From JBBBNV01 sp037137075 (lineage in GTDB: Bacteria > Bacillota > Bacilli > Paenibacillales > NBRC-103111), in assembly GCF_037137075.1 (NCBI RefSeq), contig NZ_JBBBNV010000001.1:434001-498000 (forward strand): a DNA stretch of 64,000 nucleotides, read 5' to 3'. The position numbers and the translations under genes are program-made. Each line of letters starts with the position of its first letter. The first letter of the stretch is position 1. The notes beneath the pieces are model-generated. The model did no database searches. It was not told the origin of the DNA and saw nothing but the letters and a program-made list of their open reading frames with translations. Positions 24,661 through 34,669 of the stretch are shown piece by piece.

Positions 24661-26471
24661 AAGCTGGCCAGCCTCCGCTTCTCGGATGAAATTTCCTTCT
24701 CCGCCTCGTCTTGCAGCATACCCTGATTACGCTGCACCTGATCATAATCTGCATACTGGATCTGATATGTATCCCTATACGGCCCTTCTTGCCCCAGCAG
24801 CTCATCGTGCGTGCCGCGCTGCACAATCCGCCCCTTCTCCAGAACAATGATTTCATCGGCATACCGCAGGGATGAAATCCGGTGCGCAATGATAAACGTT
24901 GTCCGGCCGCGCATTAAATCCCGGAAGCCCGCTTGGATTTGCTGTTCCGTCTCCATATCGACGGCGCTGGTCGCATCGTCAAGTATGAGGATTTTCGGGT
25001 TACGCAGAAATGCGCGGGCTATCGCTATCCGCTGCTTCTGCCCCCCTGACAAGCCCAGCCCGCGCTCCCCCACAATCGTATCGTAGCCAAGCGGCAGCTC
25101 CATAATAAAATCGTGCGCCTTCGCCAGCTTGGCCGCGTAGATTACTTCTTCCATCGTCGCCTCGCGGTTGCCGTAAGCAATGTTATTGCGAATAGACGAG
25201 GAGAACAGGAACGTTTCCTGAAAAACTAATGCCATCTGCCGGCGCAGGCTTTGCAGCCGAATGTCCTGCAAGTCGATGCCGTCCAGCGTAATACGGCCGC
25301 TTTTGATATTGTAAGCGCGCAGCAGCAGCTGGATCAGGGTCGATTTCCCCGCTCCGGTTGCTCCGAGTAAACCGAGAACTTTGCCGGGTGCGACATCAAG
25401 ATCTATATCCTGCAGGGCCGGCGGATTCTCCGGATAAGCGAAGGTTACTTTTTCAAAGCGAACATGCCCTTTTACCTGCTGAGGGTCCAGCTCCTTCGCG
25501 TCCGGTTTGTCTTTGACATGCACATGCATATGCAATATTTCGAGCACCCGCTCGCCGGAAGCCTTGGACTGGGTATAGTTATTGATATGAAATCCAAGGT
25601 CACGCAGCGGAATGACAATGTACATCACAAAGCTGAAGAAGGCTACTAATTCCCCGACCGTCATCGTGCCCTGAATGACAAACCAGCCGCCGGCCGCCAG
25701 CAGAATAGCAAGACATAGGCTGGAGAACAATTCGAGCAGCGGAAAAAACTTCCCCCATGTAAACGCCAAATCGACATGACTTTGCTGATAATCATTGTTC
25801 CGGTCCAAAAATTTGTTTACTTCATGAGGCTCGCGGGCAAATGATTTGACCGTCCGCACGCCGGTAATATTCTCCTGAACTGCGGTGGTCAGACTGCTCA
25901 TTGCTTTGCGGATTTGGCGAAATTCAGGATGAATCCGGCTTTCCAGCCGCAACGCCGTGTAAGCGAGAAAAGGCATGGTAATCATCGTTATCAGAGTCAG
26001 CTGCCAGTCCATGCTCAGCATCATCGCAATGCCGACGGTAAACATCAGAACGACGTTCACAAGCTGCACAAACCCGAAGCCGATAAAGTTACGAATACCC
26101 TCCAAATCAGCCGTCAACCGGGACATTACGTCCCCCGTTTTGGCTTTATCGTAGTATTGGAATGAAACATGCTGCAGCTTGCTGTACAGCGCCTCCCGCA
26201 AATTAAACGCGACCTTGTTGCCCAGCCTTCCGCTGCAAAACCCTTGTCCGAATTGAAACATGGCTTTACTCAGAGTTACGGCTACCACCGCCAGAGACAA
26301 GCCCGGAACCAAATCAAACCTTCCTTTGTTAATCACCTCATCAATCAGGTAACGCAAAAGATGAGGGTACACCAGTCCGAGCACTGTGGCTAGTGACAGG
26401 CTTGACAGCGCCAAGTACAAATACCGGCGTTCTTGCCAATAATAGTCCTTGAGTTGCCGCAGAACATACAT
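24657..26471 (-). CDS. Heterodimeric ABC exporter, subunit with degenerate Walker B
   Basis: A 604-residue half-transporter with six membrane helices and a nucleotide-binding domain: Walker A GATGAGKST (about 369), canonical signature LSGGQKQRIAIARA, and Walker B ILILDDATSAVD (about 495), where Asp replaces the catalytic Glu. The H-loop FIIAHRISS is kept. This Asp together with the LSMGQ signature of the partner makes the non-hydrolysing site, as in BmrC. AGGAGG lies six bases before the ATG at 26471. A promoter lies 40-70 bp upstream. No regulator gene is adjacent. Confidence 0.9.
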   Translation of the reverse strand: MYVLRQLKDYYWQERRYLYLALSSLSLATVLGLVYPHLLRYLIDEVINKGRFDLVPGLSLAVVAVTLSKAMFQFGQGFCSGRLGNKVAFNLREALYSKLQHVSFQYYDKAKTGDVMSRLTADLEGIRNFIGFGFVQLVNVVLMFTVGIAMMLSMDWQLTLITMITMPFLAYTALRLESRIHPEFRQIRKAMSSLTTAVQENITGVRTVKSFAREPHEVNKFLDRNNDYQQSHVDLAFTWGKFFPLLELFSSLCLAILLAAGGWFVIQGTMTVGELVAFFSFVMYIVIPLRDLGFHINNYTQSKASGERVLEILHMHVHVKDKPDAKELDPQQVKGHVRFEKVTFAYPENPPALQDIDLDVAPGKVLGLLGATGAGKSTLIQLLLRAYNIKSGRITLDGIDLQDIRLQSLRRQMALVFQETFLFSSSIRNNIAYGNREATMEEVIYAAKLAKAHDFIMELPLGYDTIVGERGLGLSGGQKQRIAIARAFLRNPKILILDDATSAVDMETEQQIQAGFRDLMRGRTTFIIAHRISSLRYADEIIVLEKGRIVQRGTHDELLGQEGPYRDTYQIQYADYDQVQRNQGMLQDEAEKEISSEKRRLASL

Positions 26472-26509
26472 GGGAAACCTCCTGTGATGGCGTTTTCAAA
26501 TCTTTATGC

Positions 26510-26538
26510 ATCTTAACACCGTCGTCTCCCATGAGCAA
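26510..26538 (-). promoter_or_regulatory. Promoter of the heterodimeric ABC exporter operon
   Basis: Minus strand: TTGCTC (26533-26538), 17-base spacer, TAAGAT (26510-26515) with an extended -10 TGT. It faces the exporter start, 38 bases on. Confidence 0.55.
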
Positions 26539-26713
26539 TTCAGAGAGTGCGGGAATCCGGGCAAATCCGGGCGCTTTTCCACATAAACGGAGATAACCTG
26601 CAACTAATCAAAGAGATTCTTGCAAATATTCCGGTTTCATTCCAATGAAAGCGATTCCATGAAAAACGATGAACGCGCGTTCATCTCAGACTCGAGCCAT
26701 GGGGCGCTCCAGC

Positions 26714-26759
26714 AAAAAAACGAGCCCCTGTCCGGCATTATATCCGGGCAGAGGCTCGT
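26714..26759 (-). terminator. Strong intrinsic terminator after the dynamin-like gene
   Basis: On the minus strand a near-perfect stem (ACGAGCC...GGCTCGT with CCGG/CCGG inside) is followed by seven T. It is 80 bp past the stop codon at 26839. Apart from this and the exporter promoter, 26472-26838 holds no feature that I can see. Confidence 0.9.
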
Positions 26760-26838
26760 GCGTTCACATGCAGCATATTTCCCTTTAGAAATCGGGTATG
26801 GCAGGATCATATCCGCCATGATGGACGTGTTGCTTTAT

Positions 26839-29800
26839 TTATGATGCCGAGGAAGTGCCCGATAACCGTGCCAAATCCGCCCGCTTCTGTTCCAGAACCG
26901 CCATATCCAGCTTCATTTCAAGCGCTGCCAGTTGGCCGTTGACCTGTGCTTGCGCATTGTCCTGCAGGGTGCTGACCAGCTTCTGCAGCCATGCCTCAAG
27001 CTGCCCTGCGTATGAATCGTAAAGCAGCTTGGCCTGCCGCTCCAGATAGCTCGCAACGAGAGGCGAAAGCTGCTGCTCCAGCTCCGCTCGCAGCTTCGCT
27101 TTGCCATCCCCTTCGAAGAAGGATTTCCCGTTCTTGTAGCGGGAGAGCAGCCATTTGCTGTCAAACGCCGGGCTTTCAATCGTTTCAGCCACCTGCGGCG
27201 TCACAAAGCCCCCATCCGGGTACGCCGCCGGGGCGTAGTCGGGAAGCAAGCCGCTGATTTGGCCGGACCAATGCTCCAGCCGCTCACGGGAAAGCTTGTG
27301 CATAGATTTTTCCACCCGCAGTGTGGTTGCCAGCACTTCCTGGGATACATCATAAGAGATCAGTCCAATAAAATCATGAGCAGCGGCTAAAAGCGCTGTA
27401 CGGATTTGTCCATTGTCCTCCCTCAACGTGGAGGGGTTAAAGGCCAGGGTGTACAATTCGCCGAAGCGATAATAGGAACGCTGCTTGATGTAGTACAGCA
27501 GCTCGTCAATTTCTTTGCGAAGCTGCAGCTGCAGCTGTCCGCTTACGGCTTCACTATTCAGCAGAGCCTGTATTCGCCCAGCCGTTTCCCTCAGATCGGC
27601 GCTGCGCTGTGCGCGCTGCTGCTCGCCTTCGGCGGCCAGCTGCATCCAGCGGGCCAATAAGCGCTCCGAGCGGCGAAGCTCATCCGCTGCCGCATGAACG
27701 GCAATATCCCCCAGCTCCTCGAAGGTAAACCGGATAAACGCCTCTTCAAACACAGGCAGCCCCGATGCGGCAAGCTGTGATGCAGAGCCGCTTAAACGTC
27801 CCTCAAGCGCCGTCAGGCTGGACATCGGATATATGCGCGGCTGACGAATGCCGTATTGCAGCAGATTATCCCCTACATGCTTGACAACCCCGTCAAGCTC
27901 CTCTTTGGAGGACGCCAAATCAGCGGCGTTCACAATGAAAAACATTTTATCCAGCTCAAAGGTATCCTTCACCCGGCCGAGCTGCAGCAAAAATTCACGG
28001 TCGGCCTGTGAAAAGGCGTGATTATAGTAGGTCACAAATAAAATGGCATCCGCATTTTTGATGTAATCAAAGGCAACCCCGGTGTGACGGGCATTAATGG
28101 AGTCCGCTCCGGGCGTATCCACAAGCACGATGCCCTGATCGGTGAGCGGGCAAGAATACATCACTTCAATATGGCTGACAAAGCATGACTTGCTCTCTTC
28201 TGCGACATAGCCCTGGAACTGCTCCAAATCAACCCGCAGCTCACTGCCAAGCTCCGCCTCTCGCTCGGCCCAGCCCTGCTCAACCGCCTTCAAAAATGCG
28301 TAATGCGGCTTCCCTTTTCCGCTGACATCCTGCGGCGACAGGCTGCGGATAGCGGCAAGCGCGGATTTCAAATCCGCCGTCGGGCGGCCCAGCGCTTCCA
28401 AGGAGTACAGGATGTCGGCCGTGACCGCTTCCTTCGTCTTCATGGTCACGCGAACCGTACCGTGCGGCCACTCTTCAGAAGGCGGCATAATTTTGTTAAT
28501 CGCCGCTGTCGTAGGATTCGGCGACACCGGCAGAAGCCGGCGCCCAATCAGCGCATTGGCGAAGGAAGACTTGCCCGCGCTGAAAGCACCGAACAACGCG
28601 ATAGTAAACCGCTGGTTCGCCAGCCGCTGCGCCTTGTCCCGGAGAGAGTCCGCCGCTGCTTCCAGCGAAGGAATCCCCTTTAGAAGCCCGGCCGCCGCAT
28701 CGAGACGTTCAGCCTCCCGGCTGAGCCGCTGCCGCTGTTCCTCCCATGCGGTTGACGCTGCGTCTCCTGCCGGCGAACTCTGACTGCCCGAGGCCGGGGC
28801 ACTGCCAGCCGCTGCCAGCATAACCGCGCTGCCCGTATGTTCTGAAGCAGTCGTCTGTCCCGTCCCCCTGCTTCCGGCCTCTGCTTTCTGACCGTCGCCC
28901 AAGCCGGCATGCTGCACAGCTTCTTCGCTCTCCAGGTCCGGACGCGACCACGCCTCTTCCTCAAGCTCAGGAAGCAGCGCAAGCAGCTCGTCCTCGCGTC
29001 CCTTCACCTCTGCGGCCAGCGCCTCCAGACTGCGGTATGCCGACAGGTGTATCTCCAGCGCGGCCAGTTCTCCACGCGGAGCAGCAGCCTGTGCCTCGGC
29101 ACGCACAGCCGCTTCCTTCGCAAATCGCTCTGCCAGCTCCAGCGCAGCGCGGCGGTACAGCGACCGCACTTCTCCGGCAACCTGCTTGCAATAATTCAGC
29201 ACATATTCTCCGGAAGCGGATACTACCGCTCCTTCATTTACTTGTGCAGCCAGCCATTGAGCGTTCACATACCGGGAAGCCTCTTGAAGCCCTTCTGCCG
29301 CAGCAGAGGCATCCAGACCAACCTGCTCCGCTGTTTTTTGCAGCAGGTCGCTTAGATGCCACTCCAGCTGTGTCCGCACCTTCTCCGCAAAATCCGTATG
29401 GAACGCGCTGAGCCGCTGCTCGCGTTCCCGCTCCACCGCCGCCTTCGTGCTGAAAAACCCTGGCTTAAAGCCCGGCTTCCGGCTTGCCAAATACAGAGCC
29501 GCAGCATCCCGCGTCAAAGCCGGCGTAATCGCCGCATGCTCGATAATTTCTTCACAGGATTTTTTCAACCGCTGCAGCAAGCGCTCAGGCTCCGCCAGCA
29601 GCTCGCGAAGCTGAGATTCCAGCTCCCCGTGGCGGGTGAGCAGGGCGGCAACCTCCGCCTCATCTCCCATTTTGTCCTCCAGAGCCTGGCGCCGGTCCGC
29701 TTGCTGTTCCTCCAGCCATGCCGCGTGCTCTCCAATCAGATGACGCGCCGATTGCCATACGCTGCGCTTGCGCAAGATCACGCTGTCCCCGACAAGCTCT

Positions 29801-30570
29801 CCAAGCAGCCATCGCAAGATGCCGCTTTCATCATGCGGATGCTCCGGCTGCTTCACCGAAATGAACATCAGCCCGTCCGGCTCAATATTCCATTGCCGGA
29901 ACGCCTGCTCCGCCTCATGGGCGTATTTCGTAAACGGCAGCTCCGCCTCCCGGTGCTTGTCAATCATATTTACAATCAGATAAAGCGGCTTTCCCCAATC
30001 CTGAAGGCGCTTCGTGAAATCGAAATTAATCTCCGACTGTACGTGATTATAATCCATGACATAGAATACGACGTCGGCCAGATGAAGCGCGGATTGCGTA
30101 GACAACCGGTGTGCATCATCCGTCGAATCAATGCCGGGCGTGTCCAGCAGCGTCAGCCCGCCCTTCAAAAAGTCGGAAGGGTATTCAATATGCACGGTTT
30201 CAATCACTTCACCGTTGCGGCATACTTCCGGCAGCCGCTCCAAATCCACCTCTGCGGTTTCCCCTCCCTGCGGCCCGCCCGCAGCAAAGGTAACCTTCGC
30301 TTTGGCTTGCTCTCCCCAGCTGATGGATACCACATTGGCGCTTGTCGGAATCGGGCTGGAAGGCAGCAGCTGCGCGCCGCACAAGGCATTAATCAGACTT
30401 GATTTGCCGGCAGAGAAATGACCGCAAAAAGCAGCCACAAGCTTGCCTGTCCCCCATTTATTTGTCAAATCCCGAACTTTATCCGCATGCTGGCCGTCTC
30501 CGGCCTCCTGTAAGCGCTGCGCCAGCGTCTCCAGCGGTCCTATCGTTTCTCTCTCTTCCATCTCTACCAT
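26839..30570 (-). CDS. dynA: Two-headed bacterial dynamin-like GTPase (DynA/YpbR type)
   Basis: A 1243-residue protein with two dynamin modules fused in tandem, as in B. subtilis DynA (about 1190 residues). The first GTPase has G1 GHFSAGKSS (50-58) and G3 LLDTPGIDS; the second has G1 GAFSAGKSS (about 659-667) and G3 LVDTPGADS. Each is followed by a long helical stalk rich in Ala, Glu and Leu. A linker rich in Ser, Gly and Ala separates the halves. DynA tethers and fuses membranes and helps protect against pore-forming stress. The open frame begins at 30591, but GGAGGG eight bases before the ATG at 30570 marks the start. A small hairpin terminator lies just upstream of this site. Confidence 0.88.
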   Translation of the reverse strand: MVEMEERETIGPLETLAQRLQEAGDGQHADKVRDLTNKWGTGKLVAAFCGHFSAGKSSLINALCGAQLLPSSPIPTSANVVSISWGEQAKAKVTFAAGGPQGGETAEVDLERLPEVCRNGEVIETVHIEYPSDFLKGGLTLLDTPGIDSTDDAHRLSTQSALHLADVVFYVMDYNHVQSEINFDFTKRLQDWGKPLYLIVNMIDKHREAELPFTKYAHEAEQAFRQWNIEPDGLMFISVKQPEHPHDESGILRWLLGELVGDSVILRKRSVWQSARHLIGEHAAWLEEQQADRRQALEDKMGDEAEVAALLTRHGELESQLRELLAEPERLLQRLKKSCEEIIEHAAITPALTRDAAALYLASRKPGFKPGFFSTKAAVEREREQRLSAFHTDFAEKVRTQLEWHLSDLLQKTAEQVGLDASAAAEGLQEASRYVNAQWLAAQVNEGAVVSASGEYVLNYCKQVAGEVRSLYRRAALELAERFAKEAAVRAEAQAAAPRGELAALEIHLSAYRSLEALAAEVKGREDELLALLPELEEEAWSRPDLESEEAVQHAGLGDGQKAEAGSRGTGQTTASEHTGSAVMLAAAGSAPASGSQSSPAGDAASTAWEEQRQRLSREAERLDAAAGLLKGIPSLEAAADSLRDKAQRLANQRFTIALFGAFSAGKSSFANALIGRRLLPVSPNPTTAAINKIMPPSEEWPHGTVRVTMKTKEAVTADILYSLEALGRPTADLKSALAAIRSLSPQDVSGKGKPHYAFLKAVEQGWAEREAELGSELRVDLEQFQGYVAEESKSCFVSHIEVMYSCPLTDQGIVLVDTPGADSINARHTGVAFDYIKNADAILFVTYYNHAFSQADREFLLQLGRVKDTFELDKMFFIVNAADLASSKEELDGVVKHVGDNLLQYGIRQPRIYPMSSLTALEGRLSGSASQLAASGLPVFEEAFIRFTFEELGDIAVHAAADELRRSERLLARWMQLAAEGEQQRAQRSADLRETAGRIQALLNSEAVSGQLQLQLRKEIDELLYYIKQRSYYRFGELYTLAFNPSTLREDNGQIRTALLAAAHDFIGLISYDVSQEVLATTLRVEKSMHKLSRERLEHWSGQISGLLPDYAPAAYPDGGFVTPQVAETIESPAFDSKWLLSRYKNGKSFFEGDGKAKLRAELEQQLSPLVASYLERQAKLLYDSYAGQLEAWLQKLVSTLQDNAQAQVNGQLAALEMKLDMAVLEQKRADLARLSGTSSAS

Positions 30571-30590
30571 CGTTTCTTCCCTCCGCAACA

Positions 30591-30614
30591 AAAAAAACCG
30601 AATTTCTCCGGTTT
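30591..30614 (-). terminator. Short terminator-like hairpin between the 30615 gene and dynA
   Basis: Minus strand AAACCG-8 nt-CGGTTT plus a T run begins one base after the TAG stop of the upstream gene and ends in the dynA leader, a few bases before its ribosome binding site. The stem is only 6 bp, so read-through into dynA is likely. Confidence 0.6.
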
Positions 30615-30887
30615 CTAGTGTACCACAGATTCGGTTTCAGGGATAAAAATTTCGAATACGGAGCCATGCTGCAAAATGGTGATATCGCGGTCCTTTAATC
30701 TCATAACGACCACATCCGGCCGGGCCTTCATCTTGTCCAAATAATTTTCAGGCACTTCACCTGATTCGCTGACGGTTACGCCTTCTACTTCCTTTTCTTC
30801 ATTTTCAGCCAGCGGCGTGCTGAGAATGGTTTCGTAAATGTCCGAAAACAGCTCAAAATTGTTCGTGTATACCGAGATGCATTTCAT
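30615..30887 (-). CDS. Small hypothetical protein between nth and dynA
   Basis: A 90-residue acidic protein that I do not recognise. It looks like a compact alpha/beta domain beginning MKCISVYTNNFELFSDIYE and ending in a beta-rich VVVMRLKDRDITILQHG segment. Two in-frame ATGs are possible: 30899, directly abutting AAAAGG, and 30887, 12 bases after it; the second is preferred. It follows nth by 20 bp and is probably cotranscribed with it. Confidence 0.65.
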   Translation of the reverse strand: MKCISVYTNNFELFSDIYETILSTPLAENEEKEVEGVTVSESGEVPENYLDKMKARPDVVVMRLKDRDITILQHGSVFEIFIPETESVVH

Positions 30888-30907
30888 GTTAAATCCCATC
30901 CTTTTCT

Positions 30908-31579
30908 CTAGTTGGCGCTTGTAGTAGGCTTCCTTTTTTTAGGCTGTTTCATACGTCGTCGGCCTTCCGTGCACATGTCCAGGAGCGGACAAATATCGCA
31001 CTGCGGATTTTGCGCCTTACAGTGATATCTTCCAAAAAAAATGAGTCGGTGATGCGTCATCGTCCATTCATCCTTTGGCACCTTGCGCATCAGTTTCTTT
31101 TCCACTTCCAATACGCTGTCTTCCGCCTTGGCTAGACCAAGCCGTTTGGAAATGCGCTCGACATGAGTATCCACGGCGATAGCGGGAACACCAAATGCAT
31201 TAGACACCACAACATTGGCGGTCTTGCGGCCAACACCCGGCAGTTCGACAAGCTGCTCATGCTTTTGAGGGATTTCCCCGTTGTACTTATCGAGTACCAT
31301 ACGGCATAACAGCTGGATATTTTTTGCTTTGTTCCGGAATAAGCCGATACGGCGAATGTCCTGCTCCAGCTCCTCGAGCGGTACGCTCAGGTAGTCCTCC
31401 GGCGTCTTATATTTTGGGAACAGAGAAGCCGTCACTTTATTCACAGTTTCGTCTGTACATTGGGCGGAAAGCAGAACAGCGATTGTCAGCTCAAACGGGT
31501 TACTGTGATTCAGCTCACAGTGTGCATCCGGAAACATGCCGGCAATCGTATCTAATATCGTTCTTACCCTCGTGCTCAT
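30908..31579 (-). CDS. nth: Endonuclease III (DNA glycosylase/AP lyase)
   Basis: A 223-residue base-excision-repair enzyme that removes oxidised pyrimidines and nicks the abasic site. The helix-hairpin-helix LPGVGRKTANVV holds the catalytic Lys, VDTHVERIS the catalytic Asp, and the C-terminal CKAQNPQCDICPLLDMC is the C-x6-C-x2-C-x5-C iron-sulphur loop. A lysine/arginine-rich tail follows. GAGAGGAA precedes the ATG at 31579. In B. subtilis nth lies beside dnaD; here dnaD is 30 kb away. Confidence 0.97.
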   Translation of the reverse strand: MSTRVRTILDTIAGMFPDAHCELNHSNPFELTIAVLLSAQCTDETVNKVTASLFPKYKTPEDYLSVPLEELEQDIRRIGLFRNKAKNIQLLCRMVLDKYNGEIPQKHEQLVELPGVGRKTANVVVSNAFGVPAIAVDTHVERISKRLGLAKAEDSVLEVEKKLMRKVPKDEWTMTHHRLIFFGRYHCKAQNPQCDICPLLDMCTEGRRRMKQPKKRKPTTSAN

Positions 31580-31784
31580 GTTCTGTTCCTCTCTTTTGCA
31601 GTAGCCGATTTTCTCAGTTTAGCGGAACATGCCGCCGGAATCAATGGCGGAATGGGGAAAACAATGAAACTTTTATAACGATTTTCAAATTATTTTATTT
31701 CTTGATGTCGAATTTCATTGCATTTCCTGCCGATTCTCACGCGGCAGCCGCTGCTAGCAAGAAGCTTCCTGCACAACGGACTTG

Positions 31785-31826
31785 AAAAACTAGCCCGATC
31801 TCCCGAAATCATGCGGGACATCGGGC
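31785..31826 (-). terminator. Intrinsic terminator after the SLH-protein gene
   Basis: Minus strand GCCCGAT-x-TCCCG...CGGGA-x-ATCGGGC followed by TAGTTTTT. It ends the 31849 gene; the remainder of 31580-31848 shows no clear feature. Confidence 0.85.
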
Positions 31827-31848
31827 ATATTCTAAGTAGAGAACCGGC

Positions 31849-34530
31849 TTAATTTTTTTCCAACTCGATGATGTCCCCGCCAAGAACATACACCGTTACA
31901 GTGTCGTTCTCCACCAAATAACCCGGCTCAAAAAGCTCGGTGCCTTGGTGAATATAGGCATCCTTCCGCAGCTTGTACGTCACGGTATCGTTTAACGTAC
32001 GGCTTTTGAAGGAGATATTGCGTGTCAACGGCTCATAGTACCATACCGAACGCTTCTCTCCGGCCAGAACCGTCACGTTCATCGCTCCGTTGCTCTCTTC
32101 AAAAAACTGAACCCGGTTGCCCACTTCCAGCGCGCTGATTGAGGTGGATACATTGGAATTCAACGTTACTTTAACACCGGACTTCAGGCTGTACACTTCC
32201 TTCGTGCCGTTATAGCCTTCCACGGTCATCTCCGTCGCGGCCTTATCAATCGCAGTTATTTTGCCGACTACCGTATCCAGCGAGATCATGCTGTCGATGG
32301 TGGAACCCACATAGTTGATAAGGACATAATCATCGATGTTCACGTTCTCGATTTTGACCGCTTTGCCATCCTTTTTGGTGAATGAATATTTGTCCTTCGT
32401 GCTGTAGGATTGCACGTTGCCGTCGGCATCCACCAGCTTCAATGTGCCTGCGCTTGCATCCTTGTTGTAAATTTTATACTGGATCGTTTTCTTCAGCTGG
32501 ATGCGGCCAACCGCATCCTTCGCATAATTCAACTGCACACGGACCGGATCGCCGACCTTGATATCGCTTATCGTTGCCGTTGTTTTGTAGGCCACATCCA
32601 CGACCGGAAGCGTGTCCAGCTTAAAGTACATCGATGTACCGGTAGCATCGTCCGTGATCGTAATGCCGCTGACCGTTTTGGCGCTGACCACACCTTCAAA
32701 TTTGGTCGCTACCTTCACCGCAAGCAGCTTATCGCCGTTGATGGTCAAGTTCACCTTCGTTCCTACGGGGAAGCTGTCCAGGAAATTAGCAACGCTAACG
32801 ACCATTTCATCATACTCGATATTTACACTGTTCGATAGCTGATACGCTTTATAAGCCCCGTATTCATCCTTCACAGTAACGACATTTTCCTTGCTGTCAA
32901 AGCTGATTACCGTTGCAACCACATTGGGCTGAATATTCCGGTTCTGCACGATAATCCGGACGACGCGGTTTTCCTTCAGCTCCAGCTTGACATTGTCGCT
33001 ATCGGCAACGAGATCCTTCAACCCCGGCAGTGCCAGACCTTGAATGACGACATTGATGGAATCGCTGAAATTGTAGGTAGCAAATTTGCCGTCCGATTTC
33101 TGTACCGTCACGATCATTTTCGAGGCGTCGGCTTGTACCAGCTTGCCTTCATCGACAGCATCAACAGCCTTGTAAGTAATGTAAATGGCCGTCACGATAC
33201 CGTCCATTACATGTACCGTAACTTCATCTCCCTTATACAAAGCGGTCAATACCGAAGGCTGATCCAGCAGCTGCACAGGCACATCCTCAGAAAGCGTGTA
33301 CTCCTCCAGATTTCCGTTTGCTTTATTCGAAACAATAATGGCTCCGGCCTTCGTTTCTTCAAAGAAACCTTCGATTTTGCGGAGCGTCGGCTCCTGCTTT
33401 ACAATAATTTGCGAAATCTTTGCGCCCTGCACCATGCCGTTTCGCTTGATTTGGAGCAGCGAGCCCTTCACAAGGGAGCCGAGGGAAAGCCCTTTGCCCT
33501 CTTTATCCACGACGGATACGAACGATTCCATGTCGTAGACTTCGGAAGCGCCGTTCATGTTAAGCGTAATTTTTTGAGTTGAAAGGTTCACGTCCGTCAG
33601 TTTGCCTTCATATGTATCTACACGAACCTGATCGTCGGTAACCTCCACATAATAAGCCACGCCTTTTTCCTGAATAACGGTTACCTCGAACGAAGGCTCC
33701 ACCGCAGATCGGTCAGTCGGCTTGCTTTCGCTTTTGGGCGAGAAGTAAACGGCGCTTCCGGAAAGCTCCAGCGATGTAACCTGTCCGTCCTTGCTTTGAA
33801 TCGTAATCGATTTATCATTCATATCCACTACGTACCCGTTCATCATACGCGAGGAGTGCGAAGGTAAATAACTGTCCGCACGGCTTAAGAAAGCCGCCAT
33901 CTGCGAGCGGGTAACCGATACCTTCGGCTGGAACGATCCGTCGTCAAAGCCGTTGACGATGCCCAGCGCAGCAGCGGCATTAATATAGCCTACATTCGCC
34001 GGCGTCATCTCCTTGCTGTCCGTAAATACACTCGGAGTATTGACAAGCTTCTCTGCATCGGACTCCTTGCCCATTGCACGCACAACGAGCCTGGCTACCC
34101 ATTCCCTGGTGGCAGGCTGGCTTCCCCAGGTTTTTCCGGTAGACTCTTGGGTTTCACTGGGGAGGATCAGTCCGCGATCAAACGCCATGTTCACATACGG
34201 CTTGGCATCCGCCCGGACCGTTACCGGGAGTATGTACTCGGTTTTAGCGCTTTTCGCTTCATCTTCAAGACCCATCATACGAATCGCCATAATGACGGCG
34301 TCCTCTTGCGTTACATTTTGATCCGGATTGAAATTTCCGGCCCCGTCACCTTGTACGATACCGGTCAAAGCCAGCTTCGTCACATATTTCAGGGACCAGT
34401 GATCACTTTTTACATCGGGAAAGCTTTGTTTCAAGGATGTTTCCGCTCCGGCGATACCGGCCGGCATAAGCATTGCTGCGGCCAAAGTAACGGCCGTAAG
34501 TTGTTTGACTAATGGCAAGCGTCGTTTCAT
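31849..34530 (-). CDS. Secreted S-layer-homology (SLH) domain protein
   Basis: An 893-residue exported surface protein. A signal peptide (residues 1-29, ending AGIAGA) precedes three SLH modules: FPDVKSDHW (37 onward), a divergent one near 105-152, and FTDSKEMTPANVGYINAA (169 onward). These would bind pyruvylated cell-wall polymer. The remaining 670 residues are beta-rich repeats with recurring GKLTDVNLSTQKITL-like units (gene order: motif, Thr/Val-rich strand, 'GDEVTVHV'-like end), which look like OB/Ig-like wall-protein repeats; no enzyme motif is seen. The ATG follows AGAGGAGA by 12 bases. It is monocistronic with a strong terminator. Confidence 0.88.
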   Translation of the reverse strand: MKRRLPLVKQLTAVTLAAAMLMPAGIAGAETSLKQSFPDVKSDHWSLKYVTKLALTGIVQGDGAGNFNPDQNVTQEDAVIMAIRMMGLEDEAKSAKTEYILPVTVRADAKPYVNMAFDRGLILPSETQESTGKTWGSQPATREWVARLVVRAMGKESDAEKLVNTPSVFTDSKEMTPANVGYINAAAALGIVNGFDDGSFQPKVSVTRSQMAAFLSRADSYLPSHSSRMMNGYVVDMNDKSITIQSKDGQVTSLELSGSAVYFSPKSESKPTDRSAVEPSFEVTVIQEKGVAYYVEVTDDQVRVDTYEGKLTDVNLSTQKITLNMNGASEVYDMESFVSVVDKEGKGLSLGSLVKGSLLQIKRNGMVQGAKISQIIVKQEPTLRKIEGFFEETKAGAIIVSNKANGNLEEYTLSEDVPVQLLDQPSVLTALYKGDEVTVHVMDGIVTAIYITYKAVDAVDEGKLVQADASKMIVTVQKSDGKFATYNFSDSINVVIQGLALPGLKDLVADSDNVKLELKENRVVRIIVQNRNIQPNVVATVISFDSKENVVTVKDEYGAYKAYQLSNSVNIEYDEMVVSVANFLDSFPVGTKVNLTINGDKLLAVKVATKFEGVVSAKTVSGITITDDATGTSMYFKLDTLPVVDVAYKTTATISDIKVGDPVRVQLNYAKDAVGRIQLKKTIQYKIYNKDASAGTLKLVDADGNVQSYSTKDKYSFTKKDGKAVKIENVNIDDYVLINYVGSTIDSMISLDTVVGKITAIDKAATEMTVEGYNGTKEVYSLKSGVKVTLNSNVSTSISALEVGNRVQFFEESNGAMNVTVLAGEKRSVWYYEPLTRNISFKSRTLNDTVTYKLRKDAYIHQGTELFEPGYLVENDTVTVYVLGGDIIELEKN

Positions 34531-34669
34531 AGCTTAAACAAGTCTCCTCTCTCATGAAAACAAGCCAATAAGTGCAGCTAAGACCGAAAATATGTAACCG
34601 TCCGTTGCGGGCGGGCTTCCGGCACCTGCTTTCCAGGCGCCTCTTCCACCGGTCATACTTGCGGCTGTG

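Noticed and set aside
34600..34660. GGCGCCTG/CAGGTGCC hairpin after the GerMN gene as a terminator
   Set aside because: The stem is good but there is no T run on the minus strand.
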